From NCBI RefSeq assembly GCF_001007935.1, contig NZ_CP011451.1, forward strand, positions 434,001-498,000: a DNA stretch of 64,000 bases. Direction: 5' to 3'. The stretch is from Nitrosomonas communis (lineage in GTDB: Bacteria > Pseudomonadota > Gammaproteobacteria > Burkholderiales > Nitrosomonadaceae). Both the position numbers and the translations under genes were made by a program. This document shows positions 1 to 9,351 of this stretch, in pieces. Each line of letters opens with the position of its first letter. The stretch's first letter is position 1. The notes beneath the pieces were generated by a model. It saw nothing but the letters and a program-made list of their open reading frames with translations. It ran no database searches and had not been told where the DNA came from.

Positions 1-947
1 CTCCCATAACCTATGGTACGAATCGTGATTCCGCCCAGTTCATTCGTCATCGAACCAAACACATGCTCTACTCGTGCACGCACCCGTGATTTCTCTTTGT
101 TACTGGATTTTTGTGCTTGCGTGAGGGGATGATTGCGAGCGCCTTTTTCGTGAATCTGACTCGTGTATTTTGAGGTGACCAGACTTTCTTCCTGTGCATT
201 GCTGCGGTATGCTGAGTCCGCATAAATATCTGCGCCTCCCACTTCAGGGGATTGCAGCACTTCTTCCAAAACCTGACTGTCATGAATTTGCGCTGAAGTA
301 ACTTCCCATGTGGTTATCAGCTTGGTATCGCGATCCATATTGACGTGATCTTTGTAACCATAAAATGATTCGCTGTTCTTCTTCGTCCAACGCGCATCAA
401 TGTCTTTTTGCGCCAGTTTGTGGGGATTCTGTCCCCATTCAATCGGAACGGCATCTTCTTTAATCATCTTGTTTTCTTCACGTGTATTGCGTTGTTTAGG
501 CACACTCACAAAGGTCGCATCAATGATCTGACCTGACTTCAGTTCTACCTCCAACTCTCGTAAACATTCATCGAATCTTGCAAACAGACGATCCATCAGA
601 TGGTTCTCTTTCAACTCTTCCCGGAACGACCACATGGTCTTTGCGTCAGGCACTACCCCTGCCAGACCAAGTCCCAAAAACCGCATGAAACTCAACCGGT
701 CCCGGACTTGATACTCCAGCCGATCATCCGACAGATTATTCATTCTTTGTAATACCAGCATTTTGAATAGCATCACCCGATCAAAGGGTTTGCGGCCTGC
801 TTCACTTTTCCGGGGCTTCGTCGTTGTCTCTGCAAGAAGATCAGCGAATAGATTCCAATCGATTATGCGATTCAGCTCTTCAAGCGGATCATTTAACTTA
901 CTTAGCTGAGCATATCGATTGTCAAGGTCAAAAAAACCGAGTTGCAT
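1..947 (-). CDS. IS5 family transposase, copy 1 (C-terminus outside window)
   Basis: The frame opens at an ATG at 945-947 and stays open to the window edge, giving about 315 residues. It matches the complete 353-residue copy at 9352-10413 except for scattered silent or near-silent changes. It encodes the DDE transposase of an IS5-group element, with the N-terminal DUF772-type domain and the first catalytic aspartate region (sequence IIDATFVSVP). The last part, around the catalytic glutamate, lies off the left edge. It is probably intact in the genome, but this cannot be verified here. Confidence 0.8.
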   Translation of the reverse strand, partial: MQLGFFDLDNRYAQLSKLNDPLEELNRIIDWNLFADLLAETTTKPRKSEAGRKPFDRVMLFKMLVLQRMNNLSDDRLEYQVRDRLSFMRFLGLGLAGVVPDAKTMWSFREELKENHLMDRLFARFDECLRELEVELKSGQIIDATFVSVPKQRNTREENKMIKEDAVPIEWGQNPHKLAQKDIDARWTKKNSESFYGYKDHVNMDRDTKLITTWEVTSAQIHDSQVLEEVLQSPEVGGADIYADSAYRSNAQEESLVTSKYTSQIHEKGARNHPLTQAQKSSNKEKSRVRARVEHVFGSMTNELGGITIRTIGYG

Positions 948-1080
948 GGTGAGGACTCATATCGGGGAGCATAATCTCATTATTATACATTTTAAACAAC
1001 GTGTTATCCTGGACAAATCAAGAAAATACTACTTTCTCCTAACGCGCCTCATTTTATAGCTTGAATTTTTAGAGGTGCCC
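1..1080 (-). mobile_element. IS5-type insertion sequence, copy 1 (cut by window edge)
   Basis: This stretch is nearly identical to 9467-10546, in the same orientation. Its outer end at 1063-1080 is the terminal inverted repeat gaatttttagaggtgccc. Only the promoter-proximal part of the element is inside the window, so the other end and any target duplication cannot be seen. The element sits directly against the stop codon of rarA. The six bases after the repeat (tcaagg) are the same in both copies, which may be target preference or a slightly longer element end. Confidence 0.85.
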
Positions 1081-2403
1081 TCAAGGTTTTGTTTGACGTT
1101 TTTTTGCCTGTTCATCCCGCTTTTTTAAGTACTGCAATTTTTCAGCAATTTTTGCCTCCAGTCCGTAAGAGGTAGGATGATAGAAATCCACTGGTGGCAT
1201 ATCATCTGGAAAATAACTTTCCCCCGCGGCATAAGCTTCCGGCTCATCATGCGCGTAACGATAATGCTGCCCGAAACCCATGTCTTTCATAAGCTTGGTA
1301 GGTGCGTTGCGTAATCGTAGCGGTATACGACGCGATTGATCGTGCTCGACATATGAGCGGGCTTTTTTGTAAGCAAGGTAGGCTGCATTGCTTTTTGGGG
1401 CACAGGCCAGGTAGAGCGTTGCCTGCACCAGCGCCAATTCACCTTCCGGGCTGCCGAGACGTTCATAAGCGTTACAGGCATCGAGTGTAAGGGTCAGTGC
1501 ACGCGGATCAGCAAGGCCGATATCCTCGGTGGCCGTACGGATGAGGCGTCGGCCGATATAGAGCGGATCGGCACCACTATCGAGCATGCGGCACATCCAG
1601 TAAAGAGCGGCGTCCGGGGAAGAACCACGGATCGATTTATGTAAGGCTGAAATCTGATCATAAAATTCGTCACCACCTTTATCAAAAAGACGCATACTGC
1701 GCGATAGTACATTGCGCACAAAGTCTGCATTTATCTCACTTATTCCTTCAGTCTCGGCAGCAATATCCGCCTGCTCAAGCAAGTTGAGCAGGCGCCGCGC
1801 ATCACCATCGGCAAAAGTGATCAGGAGATGTTTTGCTTCCTCTGAGAAATGTATTTTCTGCAGCGCTAACTGACAGGCGCGCTCAAGCAATTGCTTAAGT
1901 TCCTCCTCGGATAAAGGGCTCAGCATATACACTTGCGCGCGTGAAAGGAGTGCGCGATTGACTTCAAATGAGGGATTTTCGGTAGTAGCACCGATAAAGG
2001 TAATCAATCCCTGCTCGACATAAGGCAGAAAAGCATCTTGTTGCGCCTTATTAAAGCGGTGAACTTCATCCACGAACAATAGAGTGCGGCGACCTGATTG
2101 CTGCAATATCTGCTGCGCCCGTTCAACTGCTTCACGGATATCTTTTACCCCAGACAGTACTGCCGACAGCGCAATAAATTCAGCATCAAACACGTGCGCC
2201 ATGAGACGCGCCAAGGTCGTTTTTCCACTGCCCGGCGGACCCCATAAAATCATGGAGTGCGGTTTTCCCGATTCAAACGCAAGACGGAGGGGTTTGCCCG
2301 CACCTAACAGATGCGTTTGACCAATGACCTCATTCAAGGATTGGGGACGTAAGCGCTCAGCTAGTGGTGCATTGGGTTTTTGCTGGGTAAAGAGATCAGT
2401 CAC
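1081..2403 (-). CDS. rarA: Replication-associated recombination protein A (RarA/MgsA) AAA+ ATPase
   Basis: This 440-residue protein is a clamp-loader-like AAA+ ATPase of the RarA/MgsA/WRNIP1 family, which acts at stalled replication forks. The Walker A motif GPPGSGKT is at residues 55-62 and the Walker B region [10 protein letters not shown] at about 108-117. A sensor-1 segment (GATTENPSF) follows, and the C-terminal tetramerisation domain carries the family sequences SPDAALYW and YPDD-like repeats. The length is normal for the family. The start overlaps the end of lolA by 8 bases, so the two are almost certainly co-transcribed. The stop codon touches the end of an IS5-type element, so the final residues or terminator may have been altered by that insertion. 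Confidence 0.95.
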   Translation of the reverse strand: MTDLFTQQKPNAPLAERLRPQSLNEVIGQTHLLGAGKPLRLAFESGKPHSMILWGPPGSGKTTLARLMAHVFDAEFIALSAVLSGVKDIREAVERAQQILQQSGRRTLLFVDEVHRFNKAQQDAFLPYVEQGLITFIGATTENPSFEVNRALLSRAQVYMLSPLSEEELKQLLERACQLALQKIHFSEEAKHLLITFADGDARRLLNLLEQADIAAETEGISEINADFVRNVLSRSMRLFDKGGDEFYDQISALHKSIRGSSPDAALYWMCRMLDSGADPLYIGRRLIRTATEDIGLADPRALTLTLDACNAYERLGSPEGELALVQATLYLACAPKSNAAYLAYKKARSYVEHDQSRRIPLRLRNAPTKLMKDMGFGQHYRYAHDEPEAYAAGESYFPDDMPPVDFYHPTSYGLEAKIAEKLQYLKKRDEQAKKRQTKP

Positions 2404-3010
2404 TGATCACATCGGCGCCTTTGGGTGGGGTAAACTGAAATAAATCGGGAGAAAGAACGGGATTGGTTTCAAGATCAGTAAATACCAATAAGGTAAATTG
2501 ACCGAAATTATCGCGTAAAACCATTTCACGCAATTCTCCTTTTTGAGAAAAGCCCATGCGGATCAATTCAAAGGTGCTTTCCTTAGTTTTGGGGATAGCT
2601 TCCAGCCATTCCATCTCATCATTCACCTCGATTTCTGCAAGATCAAAATTTCGTTCGATCGTACTGCTGCCCGCTAATAAAGCAGCGGGACTGCTGCCGA
2701 TCGCCACATCCAGCCGACGTACTGTCACTTGATTGAGATCCTGATCGTAGAACCATACTCTGCTGCCGTCACCGACGATCAATTGCTGGTAGGGTTTCTC
2801 ATACGTCCAGCGAAACTTGCCCGGCCGTTCAAACATCATGACGCCAGTAGCTTCCTGCATTACCTGAATATTTTTATTAAGCAAAGTTTGTGAAAATACC
2901 GCTTTGAAAGTTTGTGCTTTCTGCACGAATGTTCTCAGGCTATCGATAGCAGAGGCTTGAGCAAAAACAGGAAGTAAGCAAAGTAACCAATATAAGCTAA
3001 ATCGAATCAT
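2396..3010 (-). CDS. lolA: Outer-membrane lipoprotein carrier protein LolA
   Basis: LolA is the periplasmic chaperone that takes lipoproteins from the LolCDE exporter and hands them to LolB at the outer membrane. The frame is open from 3073, but I place the start at the ATG at 3008-3010. It is preceded by aaggag at good spacing and gives an immediate signal peptide (hydrophobic core [12 protein letters not shown], cleavage after AQAS). The mature part has the LolA half-barrel sequences, including [16 protein letters not shown] and [14 protein letters not shown]. The length of about 204 residues is typical. It lies between ftsK and rarA, the usual proteobacterial ftsK-lolA-rarA order, and overlaps rarA by 8 bases. 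Confidence 0.93.
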   Translation of the reverse strand: MIRFSLYWLLCLLPVFAQASAIDSLRTFVQKAQTFKAVFSQTLLNKNIQVMQEATGVMMFERPGKFRWTYEKPYQQLIVGDGSRVWFYDQDLNQVTVRRLDVAIGSSPAALLAGSSTIERNFDLAEIEVNDEMEWLEAIPKTKESTFELIRMGFSQKGELREMVLRDNFGQFTLLVFTDLETNPVLSPDLFQFTPPKGADVISD

Positions 3011-3172
3011 GCTGCTCCTTAAAAATAATATTTGAATGGAGCGGGTATGGTTAGGCATGTTTTTATTATCCATTCAATTTGATCATTATTCACGCGCGAT
3101 CACTTTGATTAATTGGTCGAGCTAAGACCAAGTGCAAGGTGGACAGAGCGTGAGAAACGACAAAACGAGCAA

Positions 3173-3246
3173 AGCGAGTTTGCGAGTTTGCGAGTTTGCG
3201 AGTTTGCGAGTTTGCGAGTTTGCGAGTTTGCGAGTTTGCGAGTTTC
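3173..3246. repeat. Octanucleotide tandem repeat (tgcgagtt)n between lolA and ftsK
   Basis: Eight perfect head-to-tail copies of tgcgagtt occupy 3181-3244, with a degenerate unit on the left (agcgagtt, 3173-3180). The array lies in the 291-base gap between the ftsK stop and the lolA start, on the path of any ftsK-lolA transcript. A unit of eight is not a multiple of three and is prone to slip, so length variation between strains is likely. It is not inside a convincing gene. Confidence 0.9.
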
Positions 3247-3301
3247 TGAGTACCACATCAACACGGCCATTCACTTGCACAGGCAATTAATCACTGCTTC
3301 C

Positions 3302-5710
3302 TTAGTCATCTCGGTTAGGGGCTAAAACTTCCCGGTTACCATTACTTTGCATGGCGGAAACAAGGCCAGCGCGTTCCATTTCTTCGATCAGGCGCGCTGC
3401 ACGATTGTAACCGATACGCAATTGTCTCTGCACTAGTGAGATCGAAGCGCGGCGTGATTTGAGCACAATGGCCACTGCTTCATCATACAGTGGATCCGAT
3501 TCCCCTCCTGCCTGCCTGCTCGTTTCACCATTTTCACCGCTCAATTCACTGTCTTCATCGCTTGCTTTGAGCACTTCCTCAACATAGCACGGTTCGCCGT
3601 GTTCCTTGAGATATTCCACTACTTGATGCACTTCATGGTCAGCCACGAATGCGCCATGGACCCGCTGCGGATAACCGCTGCCTGGTGGCAGGTAGAGCAT
3701 GTCACCCTGACCAAGCAAGGCTTCTGCACCCATTTGATCAAGAATGGTACGCGAATCAATTTTACTGGAAACCTGGAAAGCTATTCGAGTAGGAATATTG
3801 GCTTTGATCAGACCCGTGATGACATCGACCGAAGGCCGTTGTGTTGCCAGTAGCAGATGGATGCCTGCCGCACGGGCTTTCTGTGCAAGCCGCGCGATCA
3901 GTTTCTCGACCTTTTTTCCCATGATCATCATCAGATCAGCCAGTTCATCGATCACCACCACAATCAGTGGCATTTCTTCCAGTTGCGCAGGTCCATTCGG
4001 CGCTATACTCAGTGGATTAGTCAGTATTTCCTCATTATTTTTGGCATCACGGACTTTCTGGTTATAGCCAGCAAGGTTACGCACTCCGAGCGAAGACATC
4101 AGCTTATAACGCCGTTCCATTTCAGCCACGCACCAGTTGAGCGCATTGGCTGCATCACGCATATCCGTCACTACCGAGGTCAGCAAATGAGGAATTCCTT
4201 CATAAACCGATAGCTCCAGCATTTTCGGGTCAATCAGAATGAGCCGGACTTGCTCAGGTGTGGCTTTGTAAAGCAGACTCAGAATGACTGCATTGATCGC
4301 CACTGATTTACCCGAGCCGGTCGTGCCTGCCACCAGTGCATGCGGCATCTTCGCGAGATCAGATACAATCGGGCGACCGCTGATATCCTTGCCGAGCGCA
4401 ATGGTCAAAGGCGATGCCATATCCGCATACGGCTGAGAACTGAGGATCTCATACAGCCGAACCATTTGCCGCTTGGGATTGGGAATCTCCAGACCCATCG
4501 TGGTTTTGCCAGGAATGGTTTCGACCACACGAATGCTGGCAACGGAAAGCGCGCGCGCCAGATCCTTGACGAGATTAATGATTTGATTGCCTTTGACACC
4601 GACAGCAGGTTCAATTTCATAACGCGTAATGACCGGCCCGGGATGGGCAGACACTACTTTGACTTCAACCCCAAACTCCTGCAGCCTGCGTTCAATCAGA
4701 CGGGAAGTAAATTCCAGCGTGTCATTAGATAGCAGCTCAACATCTTTTTGCGGCTCATCCAGCAAATGAAGCGGTGGCAACAGCGCATCAGATGAATCGG
4801 TAAAAGAAGAGGTTATTTTTTCTTTAACAGGGCGAGCCGGTTTCTGAATAGCGGGTTCAGGCAACTCTATCCGAAACGGTGGGGAAGAAGGCTCGGCAGC
4901 AGGCTTTTTTTGATTCTCTCTGACAGGCTTTCTCGGCACCTCTCTGAGCGGCTCATTGTCTTCTTTATCCTGCTTAAAACGCATGGGAGCCTCTCTGATC
5001 GACTCATTGTCTTGTTTATCTTTCTTAAAGCGCATCAAGAAGGAAATCACTTCATGGCGACGATCACGCAGAGCCAATAAGCGGTTCCATAGAGATAGGC
5101 AAGATTCTTCAATAGCTTCGCCTATCATTTCAGTGATGCGTACCCAGGATAACCCGGAAAACAGACTGAATCCTATCGCCATCAAAATGACCAGAATGAG
5201 CGAGGTACCAGTAAAACCGAGTATCAGGGAAAGATTTTTACTCAGGGTTTCGCCCAGTATCCCTCCCGGCACCAAGGGAAGAGACAGGTTAATCGTATTC
5301 AAACGAAGTGATTCGAAACCGCTACTGGCTGTCAGCAGAATCATAAAACCTGTCAGTGAAATAAGCAGTGCACGTGGATCAAAGATGCTGGCAATATCAA
5401 TGCGGCGATAGCTCCAGAAGACTGCCGAAAGAAAAAAAACCACCCACCACCATGCTGAAGCGCCAAACAGGTAAAGCAGCAAATCTGCCAGCCAGGCACC
5501 AGCTCTTCCCCCGGCATTACCGATCTGATCGATATGGTCGCTATGTGACCAACCAGGATCAGCACGATCAAAACTAATAAAAATCAATATCAGATACAAG
5601 GCAATGCCGCTTAGTATCAGACAACCTGCTTCTCGGAACAATTTGGCGATTCTAGGCGGCAAAGGATTAGTATTAGCCTTTTTCGCCATTGGTTTATTGA
5701 CAGCAGCCAT
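3302..5710 (-). CDS. ftsK: DNA translocase FtsK
   Basis: This 802-residue septal DNA translocase resolves and segregates chromosome ends during division. The N-terminal 190 or so residues hold four to five membrane segments (for example [17 protein letters not shown]). A short charged linker of about 100 residues follows, with an internal duplicated segment (two variants of MRFKxDKxDNExxRE). The RecA-like motor carries Walker A GTTGSGKS near residue 461 and Walker [13 protein letters not shown] near 583. The C-terminal gamma winged-helix domain begins around DPLYDEAV and recognises KOPS-type sequences. The linker is short compared with enteric FtsK and typical of betaproteobacteria. No strong ribosome site precedes the first ATG; an alternative start is the methionine at residue 8. 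Confidence 0.95.
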   Translation of the reverse strand: MAAVNKPMAKKANTNPLPPRIAKLFREAGCLILSGIALYLILIFISFDRADPGWSHSDHIDQIGNAGGRAGAWLADLLLYLFGASAWWWVVFFLSAVFWSYRRIDIASIFDPRALLISLTGFMILLTASSGFESLRLNTINLSLPLVPGGILGETLSKNLSLILGFTGTSLILVILMAIGFSLFSGLSWVRITEMIGEAIEESCLSLWNRLLALRDRRHEVISFLMRFKKDKQDNESIREAPMRFKQDKEDNEPLREVPRKPVRENQKKPAAEPSSPPFRIELPEPAIQKPARPVKEKITSSFTDSSDALLPPLHLLDEPQKDVELLSNDTLEFTSRLIERRLQEFGVEVKVVSAHPGPVITRYEIEPAVGVKGNQIINLVKDLARALSVASIRVVETIPGKTTMGLEIPNPKRQMVRLYEILSSQPYADMASPLTIALGKDISGRPIVSDLAKMPHALVAGTTGSGKSVAINAVILSLLYKATPEQVRLILIDPKMLELSVYEGIPHLLTSVVTDMRDAANALNWCVAEMERRYKLMSSLGVRNLAGYNQKVRDAKNNEEILTNPLSIAPNGPAQLEEMPLIVVVIDELADLMMIMGKKVEKLIARLAQKARAAGIHLLLATQRPSVDVITGLIKANIPTRIAFQVSSKIDSRTILDQMGAEALLGQGDMLYLPPGSGYPQRVHGAFVADHEVHQVVEYLKEHGEPCYVEEVLKASDEDSELSGENGETSRQAGGESDPLYDEAVAIVLKSRRASISLVQRQLRIGYNRAARLIEEMERAGLVSAMQSNGNREVLAPNRDD

Positions 5711-5941
5711 GCGAATATTAGAAATAAAGAAACAAAACCCAGTTTGAGGTTATGAAAATTATAAAGAAGTTATTAAGCAAACTTTTACCATTATCCGTGC
5801 ATACCCTTATGAATCAGAGAAACAATAAGCATATGGATCAGTATCTCATCATAAGTAAGCCATTATGGTCTATGGTCAAACTTTCTGGTAAAACAGCCTT
5901 CTCACGAAATTTGAGCAATGGTTGAATTCAGAAAAGCTTAT

Positions 5942-6907
5942 CTAATTGTTGGCAGTTTTAAGCAACTCAATGATCGCTGGATTCTTGGCCATATCCAATG
6001 CAGTTTTTCCGCTCGTGCTTTTAAGCTCGGGATTCGCACCTTTTGCTAATAACAATTTAACCACATCCTCATGCTCGTGGAGGGCCGCCCACATCAATGC
6101 CGTGACACCATCCTGATTCTGTTGGTCTATATTGGCTCCTCTTGCCAGCAAGGTTTCAACCGCAGCTGTTTGACCATTCTGGGCAGCCAATATCAGTGCG
6201 GTAAAATCGTTGACAGCCTTTAGATTAGGCTGTGCGCCACTGGCCAGCAAGGTTTCAACCACTGCCTGATGACCTGACAAAGCAGCTAAAATCAGTGCAG
6301 AAGCACCATTTGTGTCTTGCAAATCAGGCTCGCCCCCTTTTGCTAGCAATGCCTTGACAATTTCCAAATGACCATTCTGAGCAGCCAAGTGCAGTGCAGT
6401 CGTTTGAGTCTCGTCTTGCAAATTCGGATTGGCTCCTTTTGCTAATAAAGTGTTGACGATAGCAGTATGACCAAGAGCAGAGGCAACCATCAGCGGTGAT
6501 AAACCGTTTTTGTTTTGCAGATCGGGATTGGCGCCTTTAGCCAACAGGGCATCGACTATATCCGCATGACCATTCTTAGCTGCTAGCAGCAACGCGGTTC
6601 CTCCTTGAACATTCTGGAGATCAACTGCTGCATTATTTTTCAAGAGTAAGTTCACGACAGCAGTATGTCCATTCTGCGCAGCAACCGCCAGTGCGGTAAA
6701 CCCGTCAGGATTCTGCAAATCGATCTTAATATCTTCTTTTAATAATTTTTCGACAGTTGCGGTATCGCCTGTCAGGGCTGCCTTGAGGAAATCGACTTCC
6801 TTATTATCAGCGAAGCTCACCGATACCTGAATGAGCAGCATGGTTGCTATCGTTATAAAGTATAAACGCTTGAATTTCTCGCCAAGCAAAATTTTCATAT
6901 TTTTCAT
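5942..6907 (-). CDS. Secreted ankyrin-repeat protein
   Basis: This 321-residue protein has an N-terminal signal peptide (hydrophobic stretch YFITIATMLLIQVSVSFA) and then eight to nine ankyrin repeats of 33 residues. Each repeat follows the pattern NPDGFTALAVAAQNGHTAVVNLLL. The fold is a protein-protein interaction scaffold. The export signal suggests a periplasmic or secreted location rather than an effector injected into host cells. It stands alone, upstream of ftsK on the same strand, with 231 bases between them that show no gene. The partner protein is unknown. Expansion or loss of repeats is likely because neighbouring units are very similar at the DNA level. Confidence 0.85.
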   Translation of the reverse strand: MKNMKILLGEKFKRLYFITIATMLLIQVSVSFADNKEVDFLKAALTGDTATVEKLLKEDIKIDLQNPDGFTALAVAAQNGHTAVVNLLLKNNAAVDLQNVQGGTALLLAAKNGHADIVDALLAKGANPDLQNKNGLSPLMVASALGHTAIVNTLLAKGANPNLQDETQTTALHLAAQNGHLEIVKALLAKGGEPDLQDTNGASALILAALSGHQAVVETLLASGAQPNLKAVNDFTALILAAQNGQTAAVETLLARGANIDQQNQDGVTALMWAALHEHEDVVKLLLAKGANPELKSTSGKTALDMAKNPAIIELLKTANN

Positions 6908-7001
6908 TAATCTACCTGAATAACTTGACCTTTAATAGGGGCCAAGTATAACGCACCCCCTTTCAAGTCGTGCTATTTTTTATAAGCAAAATAACACTCA
7001 C

Positions 7002-7135
7002 TCAAGACTGTGCTCCGACTGACCAGATCCCCCATACTATTAACAGAACTCCGCCTATTCTACAAATTAGCTGGCTCTTGCCAGGCACAATTTTTTCTGT
7101 CGTAACAAGTAAGGTGATCAGTGCCATACCTAGGG
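7002..7135 (-). pseudogene. C-terminal fragment of a DUF2182-type membrane protein
   Basis: The last 40 or so codons before the stop at 7002 read as a membrane-protein tail (ALITLLVTTEKIVPGKSQL, then a hydrophobic segment GGVLLIVWGIWSVG). This resembles the C-terminus of DUF2182 predicted metal-binding integral membrane proteins. Upstream, the frame runs into gggtctgttgacattt, the terminal repeat of an IS5/IS427-type remnant. The gene therefore appears cut by that insertion and its 5' part is gone. The family assignment rests on a short stretch and is moderate. Confidence 0.5.
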
Positions 7136-7579
7136 TCTGTTGACATTTCACATAGGTAGCCACAGATATCCGCACGCGATAGCTACCATACTTTCGTAAT
7201 TTCGTAATTTCGTAATTTCTTTTCAATGCGTTTTAACGTAACTACAATCAATAAATTCCCACTCCCAATCTGGATCAATAATCAGTGCCTTGAAAACTTC
7301 TACTCCACTTGTTACTGGATGACCAAGCATTGAATCTCTTATAAATAGAGTTCCAGCATCCAAAAACCTCGGGTAAATCCCGCCATGGACAACCCACCCG
7401 CATTCGGTATAGCACACCTTCTACCGTCATGCGCAAACTGCGCTTGTTGAAAATCGCTTCTTGAAGCAGTATCTTCTCCAGCTTCGACCAGAATTCATCA
7501 TTAAGCATCAGTCGGGGCACCGCAAACTCGTTTTGTCGGTGATGTGAAAATTTCTCAATATTACGAGTTTGCTTCTATA
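7136..7579 (-). pseudogene. Remnant of an IS5/IS427-type transposase
   Basis: From 7520 downward a frame encodes the N-terminus of an IS427-type transposase (MPRLMLNDEFWSKLEKILL, then YRMRVGCPWRDLPEVFG). The frame breaks near 7285 and continues in another frame as FKALIIDPDWEWEFIDCS, a piece near the first catalytic aspartate. After that, homology stops. The catalytic core and the C-terminus are missing, so the element is dead. Its presumed terminal repeat is at about 7136 (gggtctgttgacattt). It is bounded on the right by the IS5-type element at 7580. Confidence 0.7.
7192..7219. repeat. Short tandem repeat (tttcgtaa)3.5
   Basis: Three full copies and a half copy of the octamer tttcgtaa occur head to tail inside the IS427 remnant. 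Like the larger array at 3173-3246, the unit is eight bases. No function is implied by its position. Confidence 0.75.
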
Positions 7580-7629
7580 GGGCACCTCTTTCAAGAAACA
7601 AATGTAACACAATGGTTTTACAGCAAATA

Positions 7630-8961
7630 TTAAGTAGCCTCAGGAACAGGGGTAAGATTAAACCCCAGCTTCCGAGCGCGAACAGTCAGATGATGCAACA
7701 CGCGTTGACGATATCGCTCCTCATAGTACTCCTGCCCTTTATCGACGTACTCGGTTCCTTTCGTTAGCATCGTGTAGATCAAGCGCGCCAGTTTGTGTGC
7801 TGTCGCTGTGATTGCCTTTGCCTTGTCGAGTCTGCCACATAATCTTCTGTAATAGGCACCCAGTGCAGACTGGCTGGATTTCAATGAAACTGCCGCCATG
7901 CGCAGTGCCTGAGCCGCACGGTTCGCTGTGCGCTTGCTTGCCCCCGATAGCACTTTTCCGCCCGATATCTTTGTTCCAGGACACAACCCAAGCCACGAGG
8001 CAAACTGCTTCGCACTCTTGAACCTGCTCATGTCAGCGCCCACTTCACTCAGGACTTTCATCGCAGTCATCACTTCGATGCCGTCAATTCGCGTCAAATC
8101 AACCCCACACATGCCAATCAGATGGGCACGCAAATCAAATTTGGGAGCGTTCTTGACATTGGAGCGGCGCTTCTTCTGGCAGATCTCTACCTTGTGCACC
8201 TGAAGTGCCGCCAGCATGGTTTCAAGCTGCCGGTCACATTCGGTGAGTCGTTCGCTGTAGGCGTCATAGAGTGACATCGCTTGCTTGAGTGCAAACAGGT
8301 GTTCTTCCCGCCAATTCCCGACTAACGATTTCTCAATCTCGTCTTTGCCAGCCCGGATGCGATTGCTCTTGAGATTCGCCAGGATGTGCCCATCTCTCTC
8401 ACCAGTAATGATGGCACGAACGATCTTTTGACCGGTTTCGCCCACAATATCCGAAATCACGTTCGCCAATTGTATGTTCATTTGCGCCAGAGCCTTTTGC
8501 ATATGTTGCACATGTCGCGCCTGATAACGGATCAGCATATCGCGTTGACGAGATATGGCTCGTAGTGCACATATCTCATCTTTCGGACGGAATGCGCCAG
8601 ACAACAACCCAAAGCTCATCAGTTGCTGTAACCATTGGCAGTCCAGTACATCCGACTTCCGGCCAGAAACATTTCTAACGTGCCGCGCATTTACTAGATA
8701 CACAGTCAGCCCGCGCGACTCCAAAAGTTCATACAGTGGAATCCAGTATACCCCCGTCGATTCCATTGCCACAGTGTCAATTTCACAGGCCTCTAACCAG
8801 TCCGCTAAACCATTCAGGTCTGCGGTGAAACTCTTGAATTCCCTTACCGGCTTGTTATCTCGATCCGGCGGTACCGCCACAAAATGGCTCGCAGAGCCAA
8901 TATCAATCCCCGCTGCATTCGGATGGATTAACTCCAATTTACTTCGCTTGAACTTTGCCAT
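7630..8961 (-). CDS. IS110 family transposase (DEDD recombinase), copy A
   Basis: A 443-residue bridge-RNA-type recombinase. The N-terminal RuvC-like DEDD domain shows Asp20 (AGIDIGS), Glu67 (AMESTGVYW) and Asp104/Asp107 (SDVLDCQW). The C-terminal Tnp20 domain carries the expected serine-containing segment GGKVLSGASKRTANRAA. The frame can be read back to 9108, but the true start is the ATG at 8959-8961, placed five bases after a ggagg. Translation further upstream would run through the structured noncoding segment. Copy A differs from copies B and C by two residues (Val for Ile in KSLxGN, Met for Thr in IEVxTAMK). Confidence 0.92.
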   Translation of the reverse strand: MAKFKRSKLELIHPNAAGIDIGSASHFVAVPPDRDNKPVREFKSFTADLNGLADWLEACEIDTVAMESTGVYWIPLYELLESRGLTVYLVNARHVRNVSGRKSDVLDCQWLQQLMSFGLLSGAFRPKDEICALRAISRQRDMLIRYQARHVQHMQKALAQMNIQLANVISDIVGETGQKIVRAIITGERDGHILANLKSNRIRAGKDEIEKSLVGNWREEHLFALKQAMSLYDAYSERLTECDRQLETMLAALQVHKVEICQKKRRSNVKNAPKFDLRAHLIGMCGVDLTRIDGIEVMTAMKVLSEVGADMSRFKSAKQFASWLGLCPGTKISGGKVLSGASKRTANRAAQALRMAAVSLKSSQSALGAYYRRLCGRLDKAKAITATAHKLARLIYTMLTKGTEYVDKGQEYYEERYRQRVLHHLTVRARKLGFNLTPVPEAT

Positions 8962-8981
8962 GACATCCTCCATTATCTCTA

Positions 8982-9145
8982 TTGGAATGTCGCGCTGGTT
9001 CAGGTACGTCGTTGTACTCACTCTTTCAAACGGGATGTCCGTTGCCACGGACTCACCAATGTCGCCGACGTGACCCATGACCACGCTAAAAAACGGGCGG
9101 ATTAGCACCAGTGATGTGTCGGTCTTCTCCAGCGCGACATTCCAA
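8982..9145 (-). ncRNA. Candidate IS110 bridge RNA, copy A
   Basis: This 164-base segment lies between the element end and the transposase ribosome site and is bounded by a perfect 17-bp inverted repeat (9129-9145 with 8982-8998). It is the same sequence described in detail for copy B at 11532-11695. The position matches the left noncoding region in which IS110-group elements encode their guide RNA. The RNA boundaries are inferred from the repeat and no promoter was identified. Confidence 0.55.
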
Positions 9146-9351
9146 CTTTATTCCTCAAGCTCTGACGCCGCTTGTTTCTTCTGCGCGCCTTGCCGCCTCT
9201 AGCGGATTACTACGCTAAAAATACCTAAAAAAAGCAAATCAATTCAACCAGGAGGGCAATTTCACTTGATTCTCAAAGTTTTTCTGTCCAATAATTAAAT
9301 TTTTCTAAATTCAAGGTGATTCGGGTTGTTATCTTCTCGTTTTTGCTCCCT

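Larger units (their letters stand above)
7588..9216 (-). mobile_element. IS110 family element, copy A (1629 bp)
   Basis: The boundaries come from comparing three copies in different or shared contexts: all are 1629 bp counting an AG (CT on this strand) at each edge. Copy A interrupts the terminal repeat of an IS5-type element. The rejoined target reads ggtatttttAGaggtgccc on the element's own strand. The element has a long 5' noncoding region of about 250 bases, a transposase and a very short 3' noncoding region of about 40 bases. That layout is expected for the IS110 group, in which the left noncoding region encodes the guide RNA. Confidence 0.88.

Noticed and set aside
3113..3325. 70-codon frame across the octamer array
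   Set aside because: It is a translation of the tandem repeat (FASLRVCE repeated) and overlaps the ftsK end. No ribosome site.
4956..5411. 151-codon frame on the plus strand inside ftsK
   Set aside because: It is antisense to a conserved coding region and has no homology or ribosome site.
3173..7219. Common origin of the two octamer arrays (tgcgagtt and tttcgtaa)
   Set aside because: The units differ in sequence and context; only the unit length agrees.
8555..9073. 172-codon frames antisense to the IS110 transposase (also in copies B and C)
   Set aside because: They lie opposite a conserved catalytic domain; their persistence follows from the copies being identical.
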